NCBI GenBank assembly: GCA_035545535.1
Contig: DASZYF010000208.1
Coordinates: forward strand, 1 to 24,080
Length of the DNA stretch: 24,080 bases
Reading direction: 5' to 3'
Source of the DNA: DASZYF01 sp035545535
GTDB taxonomy: Bacteria > Actinomycetota > Actinomycetes > Mycobacteriales > CAJCIY01
Shown here piece after piece: positions 6,454-13,665 of the stretch (positions within the stretch are counted from its first letter, which is position 1; each line of letters begins with the position of its first letter). The notes under the pieces were generated by a model. It was not told where the DNA came from. It did no database searches and saw only the letters and a program-made list of their open reading frames with translations. The position numbers were made by a program, and so were the translations under genes.

Positions 6454-7395
6454 ATGAATGTGCCGAAGACGAGCCACCGGGTGCTGCGCGGGTTCACCCT
6501 CGCGACCGCCATCGCACTCGGCGCGATCGTGGTCACGGGCGGCGGCGTGCGGCTGTCGGACTCGGGCCTCGGCTGTCCGACGTGGCCGAAGTGCACCAAC
6601 GCGGCGGTCGGCTCGTTCGGTGGCCTGCACTCGACGATCGAGTTCGGCAACCGGCTGATCACGGTCGCGATCACGTTGCTCATCGCGGTCACCGTCGTGC
6701 TCGTCCTGCGCCTGCCGCGACCGCGACGTGACCTGCGCGTGCTCGCCGTCGCACTCGTGCTCGGCGTCGTCGGCGACGCGGTCATCGGCGGCCTCTCGGT
6801 GCGCTACGACCTGCCACCCGCGCTCGTGTCCGTGCACTTCCTGTTCTCGATGGCGCTGCTGTGGGTCGGCCTGCTGCTGCACACGCGCGCGGGCCGTGAC
6901 GAGGATGCGGTCCCGACGCAGACCGCCCGACCCGAGCTGTTCTGGCTCTCGAGCGCACTGGTCCTCGTGTCCGGTCTGGTGCTCGTGATCGGGACGCTCG
7001 TCACCGGCAGCGGCCCGCACTCCGGCGGCGGGCACCACCCGCGCCTGCACATCACGTCGCTGCGCAACATCACGCAGCTGCACGCCGACCTCGCGATGCT
7101 GCTCACCGGTCTCGTCGTCGCGACGTTGCTCGTCGCCCGGCTCGCACCGGCGATCCCGGCGCCGGCCCGGCAGCGCGCGACGTGGCTCGCGATCGTCGTC
7201 GGCGCACAGGCGACGATCGGCTTCGTGCAGTACGCGACCCACCTGCCCGCCGGGCTGATCCTCGTGCACATCGCGGGTGCGGTCGCCGTGTGGTCGCTCG
7301 CCATCGGTGTCGCGCTGGGCTGCCGCACCTGGCCGCCGATGACCGCACCGGTCCCCTCCGACGCCCGCACGCTGACCGCCGCCGCCACCGCCTGA
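6454..7395 (+). CDS. ctaA: Heme A synthase (CtaA/COX15 family)
   Basis: A 313-residue integral membrane protein with about eight membrane spans. It oxidises the C8 methyl of heme O to a formyl group, giving heme A for aa3-type cytochrome oxidase. Diagnostic features are TGGGVRLSDSGLGCPTWPKC in the first extracellular loop with the C41/C47 pair, H59 and E63 in HSTIEFGNRL (the essential acidic residue in B. subtilis CtaA lies here), and heme-ligand-type histidines at H128 (VSVHFLFS), H210 (ITQLHADL) and H272 (LVHIAGAV). GDAVIGGLSVRYDLPP is the typical loop after the third span. Length is normal. The ATG at 6454 follows a TACCCT box closely with no ribosome-binding site. ctaB, the preceding step, lies 3 kb away on the other strand. 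Confidence 0.93.
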   Translation: MNVPKTSHRVLRGFTLATAIALGAIVVTGGGVRLSDSGLGCPTWPKCTNAAVGSFGGLHSTIEFGNRLITVAITLLIAVTVVLVLRLPRPRRDLRVLAVALVLGVVGDAVIGGLSVRYDLPPALVSVHFLFSMALLWVGLLLHTRAGRDEDAVPTQTARPELFWLSSALVLVSGLVLVIGTLVTGSGPHSGGGHHPRLHITSLRNITQLHADLAMLLTGLVVATLLVARLAPAIPAPARQRATWLAIVVGAQATIGFVQYATHLPAGLILVHIAGAVAVWSLAIGVALGCRTWPPMTAPVPSDARTLTAAATA

Positions 7396-7413
7396 GCACC
7401 GCTGCGGGCGCAG

Positions 7414-7428
7414 CGGTAGGAAGTACCG
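7414..7428 (+). promoter_or_regulatory. Ribosome-binding site inside a short inverted repeat before the MFS gene
   Basis: CGGTA (7414-7418) and TACCG (7424-7428) are perfect inverted repeats around GGAAG, so the AGGAAG ribosome-binding site is mostly in a hairpin loop immediately before the GTG at 7429. The same bases could be a repressor site. The 5-bp stem is short and may be coincidence. Confidence 0.3.
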
Positions 7429-8889
7429 GTGAGCGGCGGTCCGAGCACGGCCGTGCGCATGGGGACGGTTGACGGGCGCCGCGTCCTGGCCGCGACGATC
7501 CTCGCGTCCGGCATGGCCGGGCTCGACATGACGGTCGTCAACGTCGCGCTCCCCCGGATCGGCCGCGACCTGCACGCGGGCTTCACGTCGCTGCAATGGG
7601 TGGTCAACGCCTATGCGCTCACGCTGTCGTCGCTCCTGCTGCTCGGCGGCGCCCTCGGTGACCGGCTCGGCCGCCGCCGGCTGCTCGTCGTCGGCACGGT
7701 CTGGTTCGCCGCGGCGTCCGTGGGCTGCGCGGTCGCGCCCAGCAGCGGAGTGCTCATCGGCATGCGCGGGCTGCAGGGCATCGGCGCCGCGCTGCTCATG
7801 CCCGGCTCGCTCGCGATCCTCGAGTCGGTGTTCGTGGTCGAGGACCGGGGCGCCGCGGTGGGCGCCTGGTCCGGCCTCGGCGGGGTCGCGACCGCCCTCG
7901 GGCCCGTGCTCGGCGGCTGGCTCGTCCAGTCCGCGTCGTGGCGCTGGGTGTTCATCATCAACGCGCCGCTGGCGGTCGTGGTGGTCTGGCTCGCGCGCGG
8001 CATCCCCGAGACCGAGGTCGATCCGCGCGGCGCGACCGGCCTCGACGCGCTGGGCGCGGCGCTCGCGGCGATCGGCCTCGGCGGGGCGGTCTTCGGCCTG
8101 ACCGAGGGCCCGGCCCGGCACTGGCCGGCTCTCGACGTGGCGCTGCTCGTCGCCGGCGTGCTCGTCCTGGCGGCGTTCGTATGGCGCGAGGCGCACCACG
8201 AGGATCCGCTCGTGCCGCTCGACCTGTTCAACAACCGGCAGTTCAGCGCCACCAACCTGGTGACGTTCATCGTCTACGCGGCGCTGTCCGGCGCGCTGTT
8301 CCTGCTGCCCCTCGTGCTGCAGCGGGTCAGCGGGTTCTCCCCCGTGAAGGCCGGCTCGTCGCTGCTGCCCGTGACCGCGGTGATGCTCGTCCTGTCCGCG
8401 CGGGCCGGCCGGCTCGCCCAGCGGATCGGGCCGCGCCTGCCGATGACCGTCGGGCCGATCGTGGTCGGCGGCGGCCTCCTGCTCGAGACCCGCATCGGCG
8501 CCCACGCGAGCTACCTGACCGACGTGCTGCCCGCCCTCCTCGTGTTCGCTCTGGGGCTGTCGCTGACGGTGGCCCCCCTGACGGCGACGGTCCTGGGCGC
8601 GGCGCCCGATCGGCTCGCCGGGGTCGCCAGCGCCATCAACAACGACGTGGCGCGCACCGCAGGCCTCGTCGCCGTGGCCGTCCTGCCCGCCATCGCCGGG
8701 ATCAGCACGGCCGCCGCGCTGCCCGCCGCCACCCTGGCCCACGGCTTCCGGGTGGCCATGACGGTCTCGGCGGGCCTCTGCGCCCTCGGCGGCGTCGTGT
8801 CCCTGCTGACCGTCACCGACCCCCTCCACGCCCACGAACCGCCCACCCCCGAACCCACCCGCTGCCCCGTCTCCCAGCCCGGCGGCTGA
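7429..8889 (+). CDS. MFS transporter, DHA2 (EmrB/QacA, 14-span) drug-exporter type
   Basis: A 486-residue proton-driven exporter. Motif D1 is LDMTVVNVALPRIG (about residues 32-45), motif A is GALGDRLGRRRLL (about 74-86), RGLQGIGAALLMPGSLAIL carries the motif B region, and motif C is GAWSGLGGVATALGPVLGGW, the antiporter signature. The number of hydrophobic segments and the length fit the 14-span family. Substrate cannot be deduced; these proteins are often annotated as multidrug or antibiotic exporters. The start is GTG 7429, behind AGGAAG; an in-frame ATG at 7459 is an alternative. The hydrophilic C-terminal tail (residues of about 465-486) is Pro/Thr-rich. It is on the same strand as ctaA, 33 nt downstream, so read-through is possible although functions differ. 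No adjacent TetR or MarR regulator is seen. Confidence 0.9.
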   Translation: MSGGPSTAVRMGTVDGRRVLAATILASGMAGLDMTVVNVALPRIGRDLHAGFTSLQWVVNAYALTLSSLLLLGGALGDRLGRRRLLVVGTVWFAAASVGCAVAPSSGVLIGMRGLQGIGAALLMPGSLAILESVFVVEDRGAAVGAWSGLGGVATALGPVLGGWLVQSASWRWVFIINAPLAVVVVWLARGIPETEVDPRGATGLDALGAALAAIGLGGAVFGLTEGPARHWPALDVALLVAGVLVLAAFVWREAHHEDPLVPLDLFNNRQFSATNLVTFIVYAALSGALFLLPLVLQRVSGFSPVKAGSSLLPVTAVMLVLSARAGRLAQRIGPRLPMTVGPIVVGGGLLLETRIGAHASYLTDVLPALLVFALGLSLTVAPLTATVLGAAPDRLAGVASAINNDVARTAGLVAVAVLPAIAGISTAAALPAATLAHGFRVAMTVSAGLCALGGVVSLLTVTDPLHAHEPPTPEPTRCPVSQPGG

Positions 8890-8896
8890 CCCGCAG

Positions 8897-8965
8897 ACCC
8901 GTCGACATCGGCTTTGTGCCGCCTTTTGGGGCCCGGAAGCTGCCACAAACCCGACGTCGACCGGT
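8897..8965. repeat. 69-bp imperfect palindrome (REP- or MITE-like element)
   Basis: Bases 8897-8930 pair with 8932-8965 around base 8931. Of 34 positions about 26 are complementary. The best runs are GTCGAC (8901-8906) with its partner, TCGG (8908-8911), TTTGTG (8913-8918) against CACAAA, and GGG/CCC at the centre. The element starts 8 nt after the MFS stop codon and ends 45 nt before the next small ORF. Mismatches are spread along the arms as in decayed or mobile palindromic repeats. Transcribed, it would make a long stem that could stop or stabilise the MFS mRNA. No second copy was noticed in this window. Confidence 0.65.
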
Positions 8966-9010
8966 GCGGGGGGCCTCAGGGAAGGGGCGTGGGGTGCCGA
9001 CAACGCAGGG

Positions 9011-9307
9011 GTGACCGTCGCTCCCGCCCGCGAGTCCGCCGTCGCCCAGACGGCTCGCCGGGCTGCCCGCGAGGCGGCCGCCCGGCGCCGCCGCCGGGTC
9101 GCCGTGCCCGCTCAGGACCGCGCGGCCACGCCCGCCCCCCGCACGCCGAGCTTCGCCTGGCAGCGGATCCTCCGGGACGAGGCCCGGGCCGCCCGCGCCC
9201 ACCGCGACGAGGTGCGGGCCGCGCTGCGCGAGCTCGACCGCCACCTCGACATGGGTGATGAGCTCACCCGCCGGCTGACGCTGTTCCCCGGCTGCCCCGT
9301 CCACTGA
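9011..9307 (+). CDS. Small basic Ala/Arg-rich hypothetical protein
   Basis: A 98-residue frame starting at GTG 9011. The N-terminal half is low-complexity and very basic (repeated Ala, and RRRRR near residue 25). The second half is likely helical and charged: FAWQRILRDEARAARAHRDE then VRAALRELDRHLDMGDEL, suggesting an amphipathic helix or short coiled coil. It ends LFPGCPVH. I do not recognise it. GC-rich third positions agree with coding, and the opposite-strand frame looks worse, but the ribosome-binding site is poor (AGGGG directly against the start). It ends 12 nt before the ctaB stop codon on the other strand. Confidence 0.5.
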   Translation: MTVAPARESAVAQTARRAAREAAARRRRRVAVPAQDRAATPAPRTPSFAWQRILRDEARAARAHRDEVRAALRELDRHLDMGDELTRRLTLFPGCPVH

Positions 9308-9319
9308 CGGGTCGCGCGG

Positions 9320-10240
9320 CTAGAGGGCGGCGCTGACGGCCAGGGCCGCGAAGACGATCGTCAGGTACGTGATCGAGTAGTGGAACAGCCGCATCGGCTT
9401 GGCGTCGGCCCCGCTGCGGACCCGGCGGACCAGCGCGTGGCACTCGACGAGGAAGAGCGCCCCCGCCAGCCCGGCGACCGCGCCGTAGAGCCAGCCGGCG
9501 GCCGGCACGAGCGTGAGGGTGGCCGCGACCATCGCCCACGAGTAGCCCGTGATGCGGCGGGCGACGGTCAGCGGTGAGGCGACGACCGGCAGCATCGGCA
9601 CTCCCGCGGCGGCGTAGTCGTCCTTGAACCGCATGGCCAGCGCCCAGAAGTGCGGCGGGGTCCAGAAGAACACCACCGCGAAGAGCGCCGCGGCGGGCCA
9701 GCCGACCGTGCCCGTGACCGCGGCCCAGCCGACGAGGACCGGGAAGCAGCCCGCGGCACCGCCGATGACGATGTTGGCGGGCGTGCGGCGCTTGAGCCCC
9801 AGCGTGTAGACGAAGACGTAGAACGCGGTGGCCGCGTCGGCCAGCAGCGCGGCCGGCCAGTTGATGACCAGGCCGAGCCACAGGGTGGCGGCGACCGTCA
9901 GCAGGATGCCGAAGCGGAGCGCGGCGAGCGGCGACACGGTGTGCGAGGCGACCAGCGGCCGGCGCTTCGTGCGGCCCATGACCGCGTCGATGTCGCGGTC
10001 GACGTAGCAGTTGATGGTGTTGGCGCTGGCGGCGGCGAGGGTGCCGCCGAGCAGCGTGGCGACCACCAGCCACAGCGACGGGAGGTGCCCGTCGCGGGAG
10101 TGGGCGGCCAGGACCATCGGAGGCACGGTGGTGACCAGCAGCAGCTCGATGATGCGGGGCTTCGTCAGCGCGACGTAGGCCCGGACGACGGTCGCGGCAC
10201 CGGCGCGCGCCGGGACGGCGACGGGGGCGGCGCTGACCAC
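9320..10240 (-). CDS. ctaB: Protoheme IX farnesyltransferase (heme O synthase)
   Basis: A 306-residue UbiA-family membrane prenyltransferase with about nine spans. It transfers a farnesyl group from farnesyl diphosphate to heme B, giving heme O, the substrate of CtaA. The first Asp-rich motif is N77-x3-D81-x3-D85 in NTINCYVDRDIDAVMGRTKR; the second is in MRFKDDYAAAGVPMLPV. TKPRIIELLLVTTVPPM near the N-terminus and FFWTPPHFWALA are also characteristic of the family. The start is GTG 10240: a TAGATT box sits exactly 6 nt upstream and no ribosome-binding site is present, so the mRNA is probably leaderless. ctaB divergent from tkt is a conserved actinobacterial arrangement, also seen in Mycobacterium tuberculosis. 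Confidence 0.95.
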   Translation of the reverse strand: MVSAAPVAVPARAGAATVVRAYVALTKPRIIELLLVTTVPPMVLAAHSRDGHLPSLWLVVATLLGGTLAAASANTINCYVDRDIDAVMGRTKRRPLVASHTVSPLAALRFGILLTVAATLWLGLVINWPAALLADAATAFYVFVYTLGLKRRTPANIVIGGAAGCFPVLVGWAAVTGTVGWPAAALFAVVFFWTPPHFWALAMRFKDDYAAAGVPMLPVVASPLTVARRITGYSWAMVAATLTLVPAAGWLYGAVAGLAGALFLVECHALVRRVRSGADAKPMRLFHYSITYLTIVFAALAVSAAL

Positions 10241-10246
10241 CTGGCG

Positions 10247-10252
10247 AATCTA
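10247..10252 (-). promoter_or_regulatory. Leaderless -10 box of ctaB
   Basis: TAGATT on the minus strand, six bases before the GTG start of ctaB, is a good match to TANNNT with the exact spacing that places transcription start on the first base of the start codon. Confidence 0.6.
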
Positions 10253-10267
10253 CCGGGGGTCCCCCGG
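10253..10267. promoter_or_regulatory. Candidate operator: perfect 15-bp dyad abutting the ctaB -10 box
   Basis: CCGGGGG-T-CCCCCGG is a perfect 7+7 inverted repeat immediately upstream of the ctaB -10 box, in the -13 to -27 spacer where a bound protein would block or remodel the promoter. It is flanked by TA on one side and GCGTA on the other. G/C-tract dyads of this kind are used by metal sensors such as CsoR, and CtaB serves a copper- and heme-containing oxidase, but assigning a regulator is speculation. Confidence 0.4.
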
Positions 10268-10328
10268 GCGTACCCGCCGTGACGAGCGGGCAACGTCTCG
10301 AAAGAGGTGGATGACTGCCGTAGAGGCC

Positions 10329-10370
10329 CGCGCAGTAGTTTGCGCGAGGACCCGGCCCGCGAAGGGGCCG
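10329..10370 (+). promoter_or_regulatory. Candidate tkt promoter and two tandem inverted repeats
   Basis: TAGTTT (10336-10341) fits TANNNT; an ATGACT at 10311 is a weak -35 with a long spacer. The box lies in an inverted repeat CGCGCA (10329-10334) / TGCGCG (10341-10346). A second perfect repeat, CGGCCC (10353-10358) / GGGCCG (10365-10370) with loop GCGAAG, would fold at the start of the mRNA, just before the ribosome-binding site of tkt. Confidence 0.4.
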
Positions 10371-10387
10371 ACAGCGAAAGGCGAGCC

Positions 10388-12520
10388 GTGTCAGGGAGCA
10401 GTGCGTCGACCGTCCCCGAGGAGCTCGCGCCGCTCATGGAGCGTCCGGTCGTCCCCCCGGCGGCCGACGACCTCCCCGGCCGCACCGTCGACGTGATCCG
10501 CGGCCTGGCCATGGACGCGGTCGAGAAGGCGGGCAACGGCCACCCCGGCACCGCGATGAGCCTCGCCCCGGCCGCCTACACGCTGTTCCAGGACCTGCTC
10601 CGGCACGACCCGGTCGACCCCAGCTGGCCGGGCCGCGACCGCTTCGTCCTGTCCGTGGGCCATTCGAGCCTCACGCTCTACATCCAGCTGTTCCTGTCCG
10701 GCACCGGCCTGTCCATCGAGGACCTCAAGTCGCTGCGGCAGTGGGGCAGCCTCACCCCGGGCCACCCGGAGCACGGGCACACCCCGGGGGTCGAGACCAC
10801 CACCGGCCCGCTCGGCCAGGGCATCGCCACCGCCGTGGGCATGGCCGCGGCCGCCCGCAAGGAGCGCGGCCTGTTCGACCCCGACGCCCCCGTCGGCCAG
10901 TCGCCGTTCGACCACACGATCTGGGTGTTCGCGAGCGACGGCGACCTCGAGGAGGGCATCAGCAGCGAGGCGTGCTCGTGGGCCGGCCACCAGCGGTTGG
11001 GCAACCTCGTGGTGCTCTACGACGACAACCACATCTCCATCGAGGGGAACACCGACGTCGCGTTCAGCGAGGACGTCCTCAAGCGCTACGAGGCCTACGG
11101 CTGGCACACCCACCGCGTGAGCGACAGCGAGGACCGGGCCGCGATCGAGAAGGCGCTCGCCGAGGCCCGCGACGTCACCGACCGGCCGAGCATCGTCGCG
11201 ATGACGTCGGTCATCGCGTGGCCGGCCCCGGACGCCCGCAACACCGGCGCCGCGCACGGCTCGGCGCTCGGCGCCGACGAGATCGCCGCCACGAAGAAGC
11301 TCATGGGCATGGACCCGTCGAAGACGTTCGACGTGCCCGAGGACGTGCTCCAGCACACCCGCGGCGGCCGCCAGTCGCGCGGCAAGGAGCTGCACGACGC
11401 GTGGCAGGAGGCGTTCGCTGCGTGGCGTGAGCGCGAGCCCGAGCGGGCCGAGCTCTACGACCGCCTGCACGCCGGCCGGCTCCCCGACGGCTGGGCGAAC
11501 GCGCTGCCGACGTGGGAGGAGGGCGACTCGGTCGCCACCCGCTCGGCCAGCGGCGCCGTGCTGTCGGCCCTCAAGGACGTCCTGCCCGAGCTGTGGGGCG
11601 GTTCGGCCGACCTCGCCGGCAGCACCGACACGACGATGAAGGGCGCCGACTCGTTCCTGCCGCTCGAGAGCGGCGCGCCCGACGCGAACCCGTACGGCCG
11701 CACGCTGCACTTCGGCATCCGCGAGCACGCCATGGGCGCGATCTGCAACGGCATCGCGCTGCACGGCCCCACCCGCCCCTACGGCGCCACGTTCTTCGTG
11801 TTCAGCGACTACATGCGCGGTGCGGTGCGCATCGGCGCGCTGCAGAAGGCACCCGCGGTGTGGGTCTGGACCCACGACTCCATCGGCCTGGGCGAGGACG
11901 GCCCCACGCACCAGCCCATCGAGCACCTGGCGTCGCTGCGCGCGATGCCCAACCTCGCGGTCGTCCGCCCCGCCGACGCCACCGAGACCGCCGGCGCGTG
12001 GAAGCACATCCTCGAGCACCGCGACGGACCGGTCGGGCTCGTGCTCACGCGGCAGAAGGTGCCCGTGCTCTCGGGCACGTCCGCCGAGGGCGTCGCCCGC
12101 GGCGGCTACGTCGTCGCCGACGCGAGCGCCGGGCTGCCGCAGGTGATCCTCATCGCGACCGGCAGCGAGGTGCAGATCGCCGTCGCCGCGCGGGAGAAGC
12201 TCGAGGCCGAGGGCACGCCGACCCGCGTCGTGTCGCTGCCGTGCTGGGAGTGGTTCGACCAGCAGGACGTGGCCTACCAGGCCACCGTGCTGCCGCCCGA
12301 GGTCCGGGCCCGCGTCTCCGTCGAGGCGGCGTCGGTGTTCGGCTGGTCCAAGCACGTCGGTGACCGCGGAGCGTCGGTCGGCATCGACCACTTCGGAGCA
12401 AGTGCGCCCTACACGACGTTGTACGAGCAGTTCGGCATCACCGCCGACCGCGTCGTCGCCGCGGCCCACGAGAGCCTCGTCTACGCACGCGGCGAGGTCG
12501 GCAGCACCACCGGGAACTAG
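10388..12520 (+). CDS. tkt: Transketolase
   Basis: A 710-residue thiamine-diphosphate enzyme moving two-carbon units between sugar phosphates in the non-oxidative pentose phosphate pathway. Family motifs in order are GNGHPGTAMSLAPAAYTLF, GRDRFVLSVGHSSLTLYIQL, TPGVETTTGPLGQGIATAVG, the cofactor-binding ASDGDLEEGISSEACSWAG, NHISIEG, then in the pyrimidine domain SADLAGSTDTTMKG, HFGIREHAMGAICNG (catalytic Glu) and DSIGLGEDGPTHQPIEHLAS, and a C-terminal domain with IATGSEVQIAV. The start is GTG 10388 (VSGSSASTVPEELAP) with AAAGG 6 nt upstream; the frame is open further upstream but without a ribosome-binding site. It is the first gene of a tkt-tal-zwf-opcA-pgl operon and divergent from ctaB. Length is normal. 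Confidence 0.97.
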   Translation: MSGSSASTVPEELAPLMERPVVPPAADDLPGRTVDVIRGLAMDAVEKAGNGHPGTAMSLAPAAYTLFQDLLRHDPVDPSWPGRDRFVLSVGHSSLTLYIQLFLSGTGLSIEDLKSLRQWGSLTPGHPEHGHTPGVETTTGPLGQGIATAVGMAAAARKERGLFDPDAPVGQSPFDHTIWVFASDGDLEEGISSEACSWAGHQRLGNLVVLYDDNHISIEGNTDVAFSEDVLKRYEAYGWHTHRVSDSEDRAAIEKALAEARDVTDRPSIVAMTSVIAWPAPDARNTGAAHGSALGADEIAATKKLMGMDPSKTFDVPEDVLQHTRGGRQSRGKELHDAWQEAFAAWREREPERAELYDRLHAGRLPDGWANALPTWEEGDSVATRSASGAVLSALKDVLPELWGGSADLAGSTDTTMKGADSFLPLESGAPDANPYGRTLHFGIREHAMGAICNGIALHGPTRPYGATFFVFSDYMRGAVRIGALQKAPAVWVWTHDSIGLGEDGPTHQPIEHLASLRAMPNLAVVRPADATETAGAWKHILEHRDGPVGLVLTRQKVPVLSGTSAEGVARGGYVVADASAGLPQVILIATGSEVQIAVAAREKLEAEGTPTRVVSLPCWEWFDQQDVAYQATVLPPEVRARVSVEAASVFGWSKHVGDRGASVGIDHFGASAPYTTLYEQFGITADRVVAAAHESLVYARGEVGSTTGN

Positions 12521-12549
12521 TCCCCGACATCTACGAGCAAGGAGTCACC

Positions 12550-13665
12550 GTGACCGATCCGCTGAAGCAGCTCACCGATGCGGGGGTCAGCGTCTGGCTC
12601 GACGACCTCGACCGCAACCGCATCCGCACCGGGGCGCTGGGCACGCTCGTCCGCGACCGCTCGGTGCGCGGGGTGACGACCAACCCGAGCATCTTCCAGA
12701 AGGCGATCAGCGGCTCCGAGGCCTACGCCGACCAGACCCGTGACCTGGCCGTGCGGGGCGTGGACATCGGCGAGGCGATCCGCGCGCTCACCACGTGGGA
12801 CGTCCGGCAGGCCTGCGACATCCTGCGGCCCGTCTACGACGCGAGCGACGGCGTCGACGGCCGCGTCTCCATCGAGGTCGACCCGCGGCTGGCGCACGAC
12901 ACCGAGAAGACCATCGCCGAAGCGCGCGCGCTGTGGTGGCAGGTCGACCGGCCCAACCTGTTCATCAAGATCCCGGCCACCCTCGCCGGCCTGCCCGCCA
13001 TCAGCCAGTGCCTCGCTGAGGGCATCTCGGTGAACGTCACGCTGATCTTCTCCCTCGAGCGCTACGACGCGGTCATGGACGCGTTCCTCACCGGCCTGGA
13101 GCGGCGCCGCACGACCGAGAGCGACCTCAAGGGCCTGGAGAGCGTCGCGAGCTTCTTCGTGAGCCGTGTCGACACCGAGGTGGACAAGCGGCTCGACAAG
13201 ATCGGCACCGACGAGGCGAAGGCGCTGAAGAGCAAGGCCGGCATCGCCAACGCCCGGCTCGCGTACCAGCACTACGAGAAGAACATCCTCGGCAACCCGC
13301 GCTGGGCGCCGCTCGCCGAGGCGGGCGCACGACCGCAGCGGCCGCTCTGGGCCTCGACGTCGACGAAGGACCCATCGTTGCCCGACACGCTCTACGTCGT
13401 CGACCTCGTCGCGCCCAACACGGTCAACACGATGCCTGAGAACACGCTGCAGGCGACGTACGACCACGGCGTGATCCCCAGTGACTCCGTGCGCGGGTTC
13501 TACGCCGACGCGCAAGGCGTGCTCGACCAGCTCGCCGCGCTCGGCATCGACTACGACGACGTCGTGCGCGTGCTCGAGGAGGAGGGCGTCGAGAAGTTCG
13601 AGACCGCGTGGACCGAGCTGCTGGCGAGCGTGCAGGAGGAGCTCACCGCCAAGGCCTCGCAGTGA
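12550..13665 (+). CDS. tal: Transaldolase
   Basis: A 371-residue class I aldolase-type enzyme that transfers dihydroxyacetone between sugar phosphates. Visible motifs are VWLDDLDRNRI, VRGVTTNPSIFQKAI at about residues 37-51, NLFIKIPATLAG with the Schiff-base Lys at K140, SVNVTLIFSLERYDAVMDAF, and SVASFFVSRVDTEVDKRLDK. The length matches the longer actinobacterial transaldolases. The start is GTG 12550, 5 nt after AAGGAG and 29 nt after tkt. Its stop overlaps the GTG of zwf, implying coupled translation. With transketolase it links ribulose-5-phosphate to fructose-6-phosphate and glyceraldehyde-3-phosphate. Confidence 0.97.
   Translation: MTDPLKQLTDAGVSVWLDDLDRNRIRTGALGTLVRDRSVRGVTTNPSIFQKAISGSEAYADQTRDLAVRGVDIGEAIRALTTWDVRQACDILRPVYDASDGVDGRVSIEVDPRLAHDTEKTIAEARALWWQVDRPNLFIKIPATLAGLPAISQCLAEGISVNVTLIFSLERYDAVMDAFLTGLERRRTTESDLKGLESVASFFVSRVDTEVDKRLDKIGTDEAKALKSKAGIANARLAYQHYEKNILGNPRWAPLAEAGARPQRPLWASTSTKDPSLPDTLYVVDLVAPNTVNTMPENTLQATYDHGVIPSDSVRGFYADAQGVLDQLAALGIDYDDVVRVLEEEGVEKFETAWTELLASVQEELTAKASQ

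Noticed and set aside
6256..9003. 915-codon open frame on the minus strand across ctaA and the MFS gene
   Set aside because: Gly/Arg/Glu/Gln/His-rich composition without domains, antisense to two clear membrane protein genes and crossing the palindrome; a codon-bias artefact.
8813..9304. 163-codon minus-strand frame overlapping the small basic protein
   Set aside because: It crosses the 69-bp palindrome and the end of the MFS gene and has no ribosome-binding site or recognisable domain; the plus frame is more plausible.
10391..12469. 692-codon minus-strand frame opposite transketolase
   Set aside because: Shadow of a highly conserved enzyme gene, low-complexity composition.
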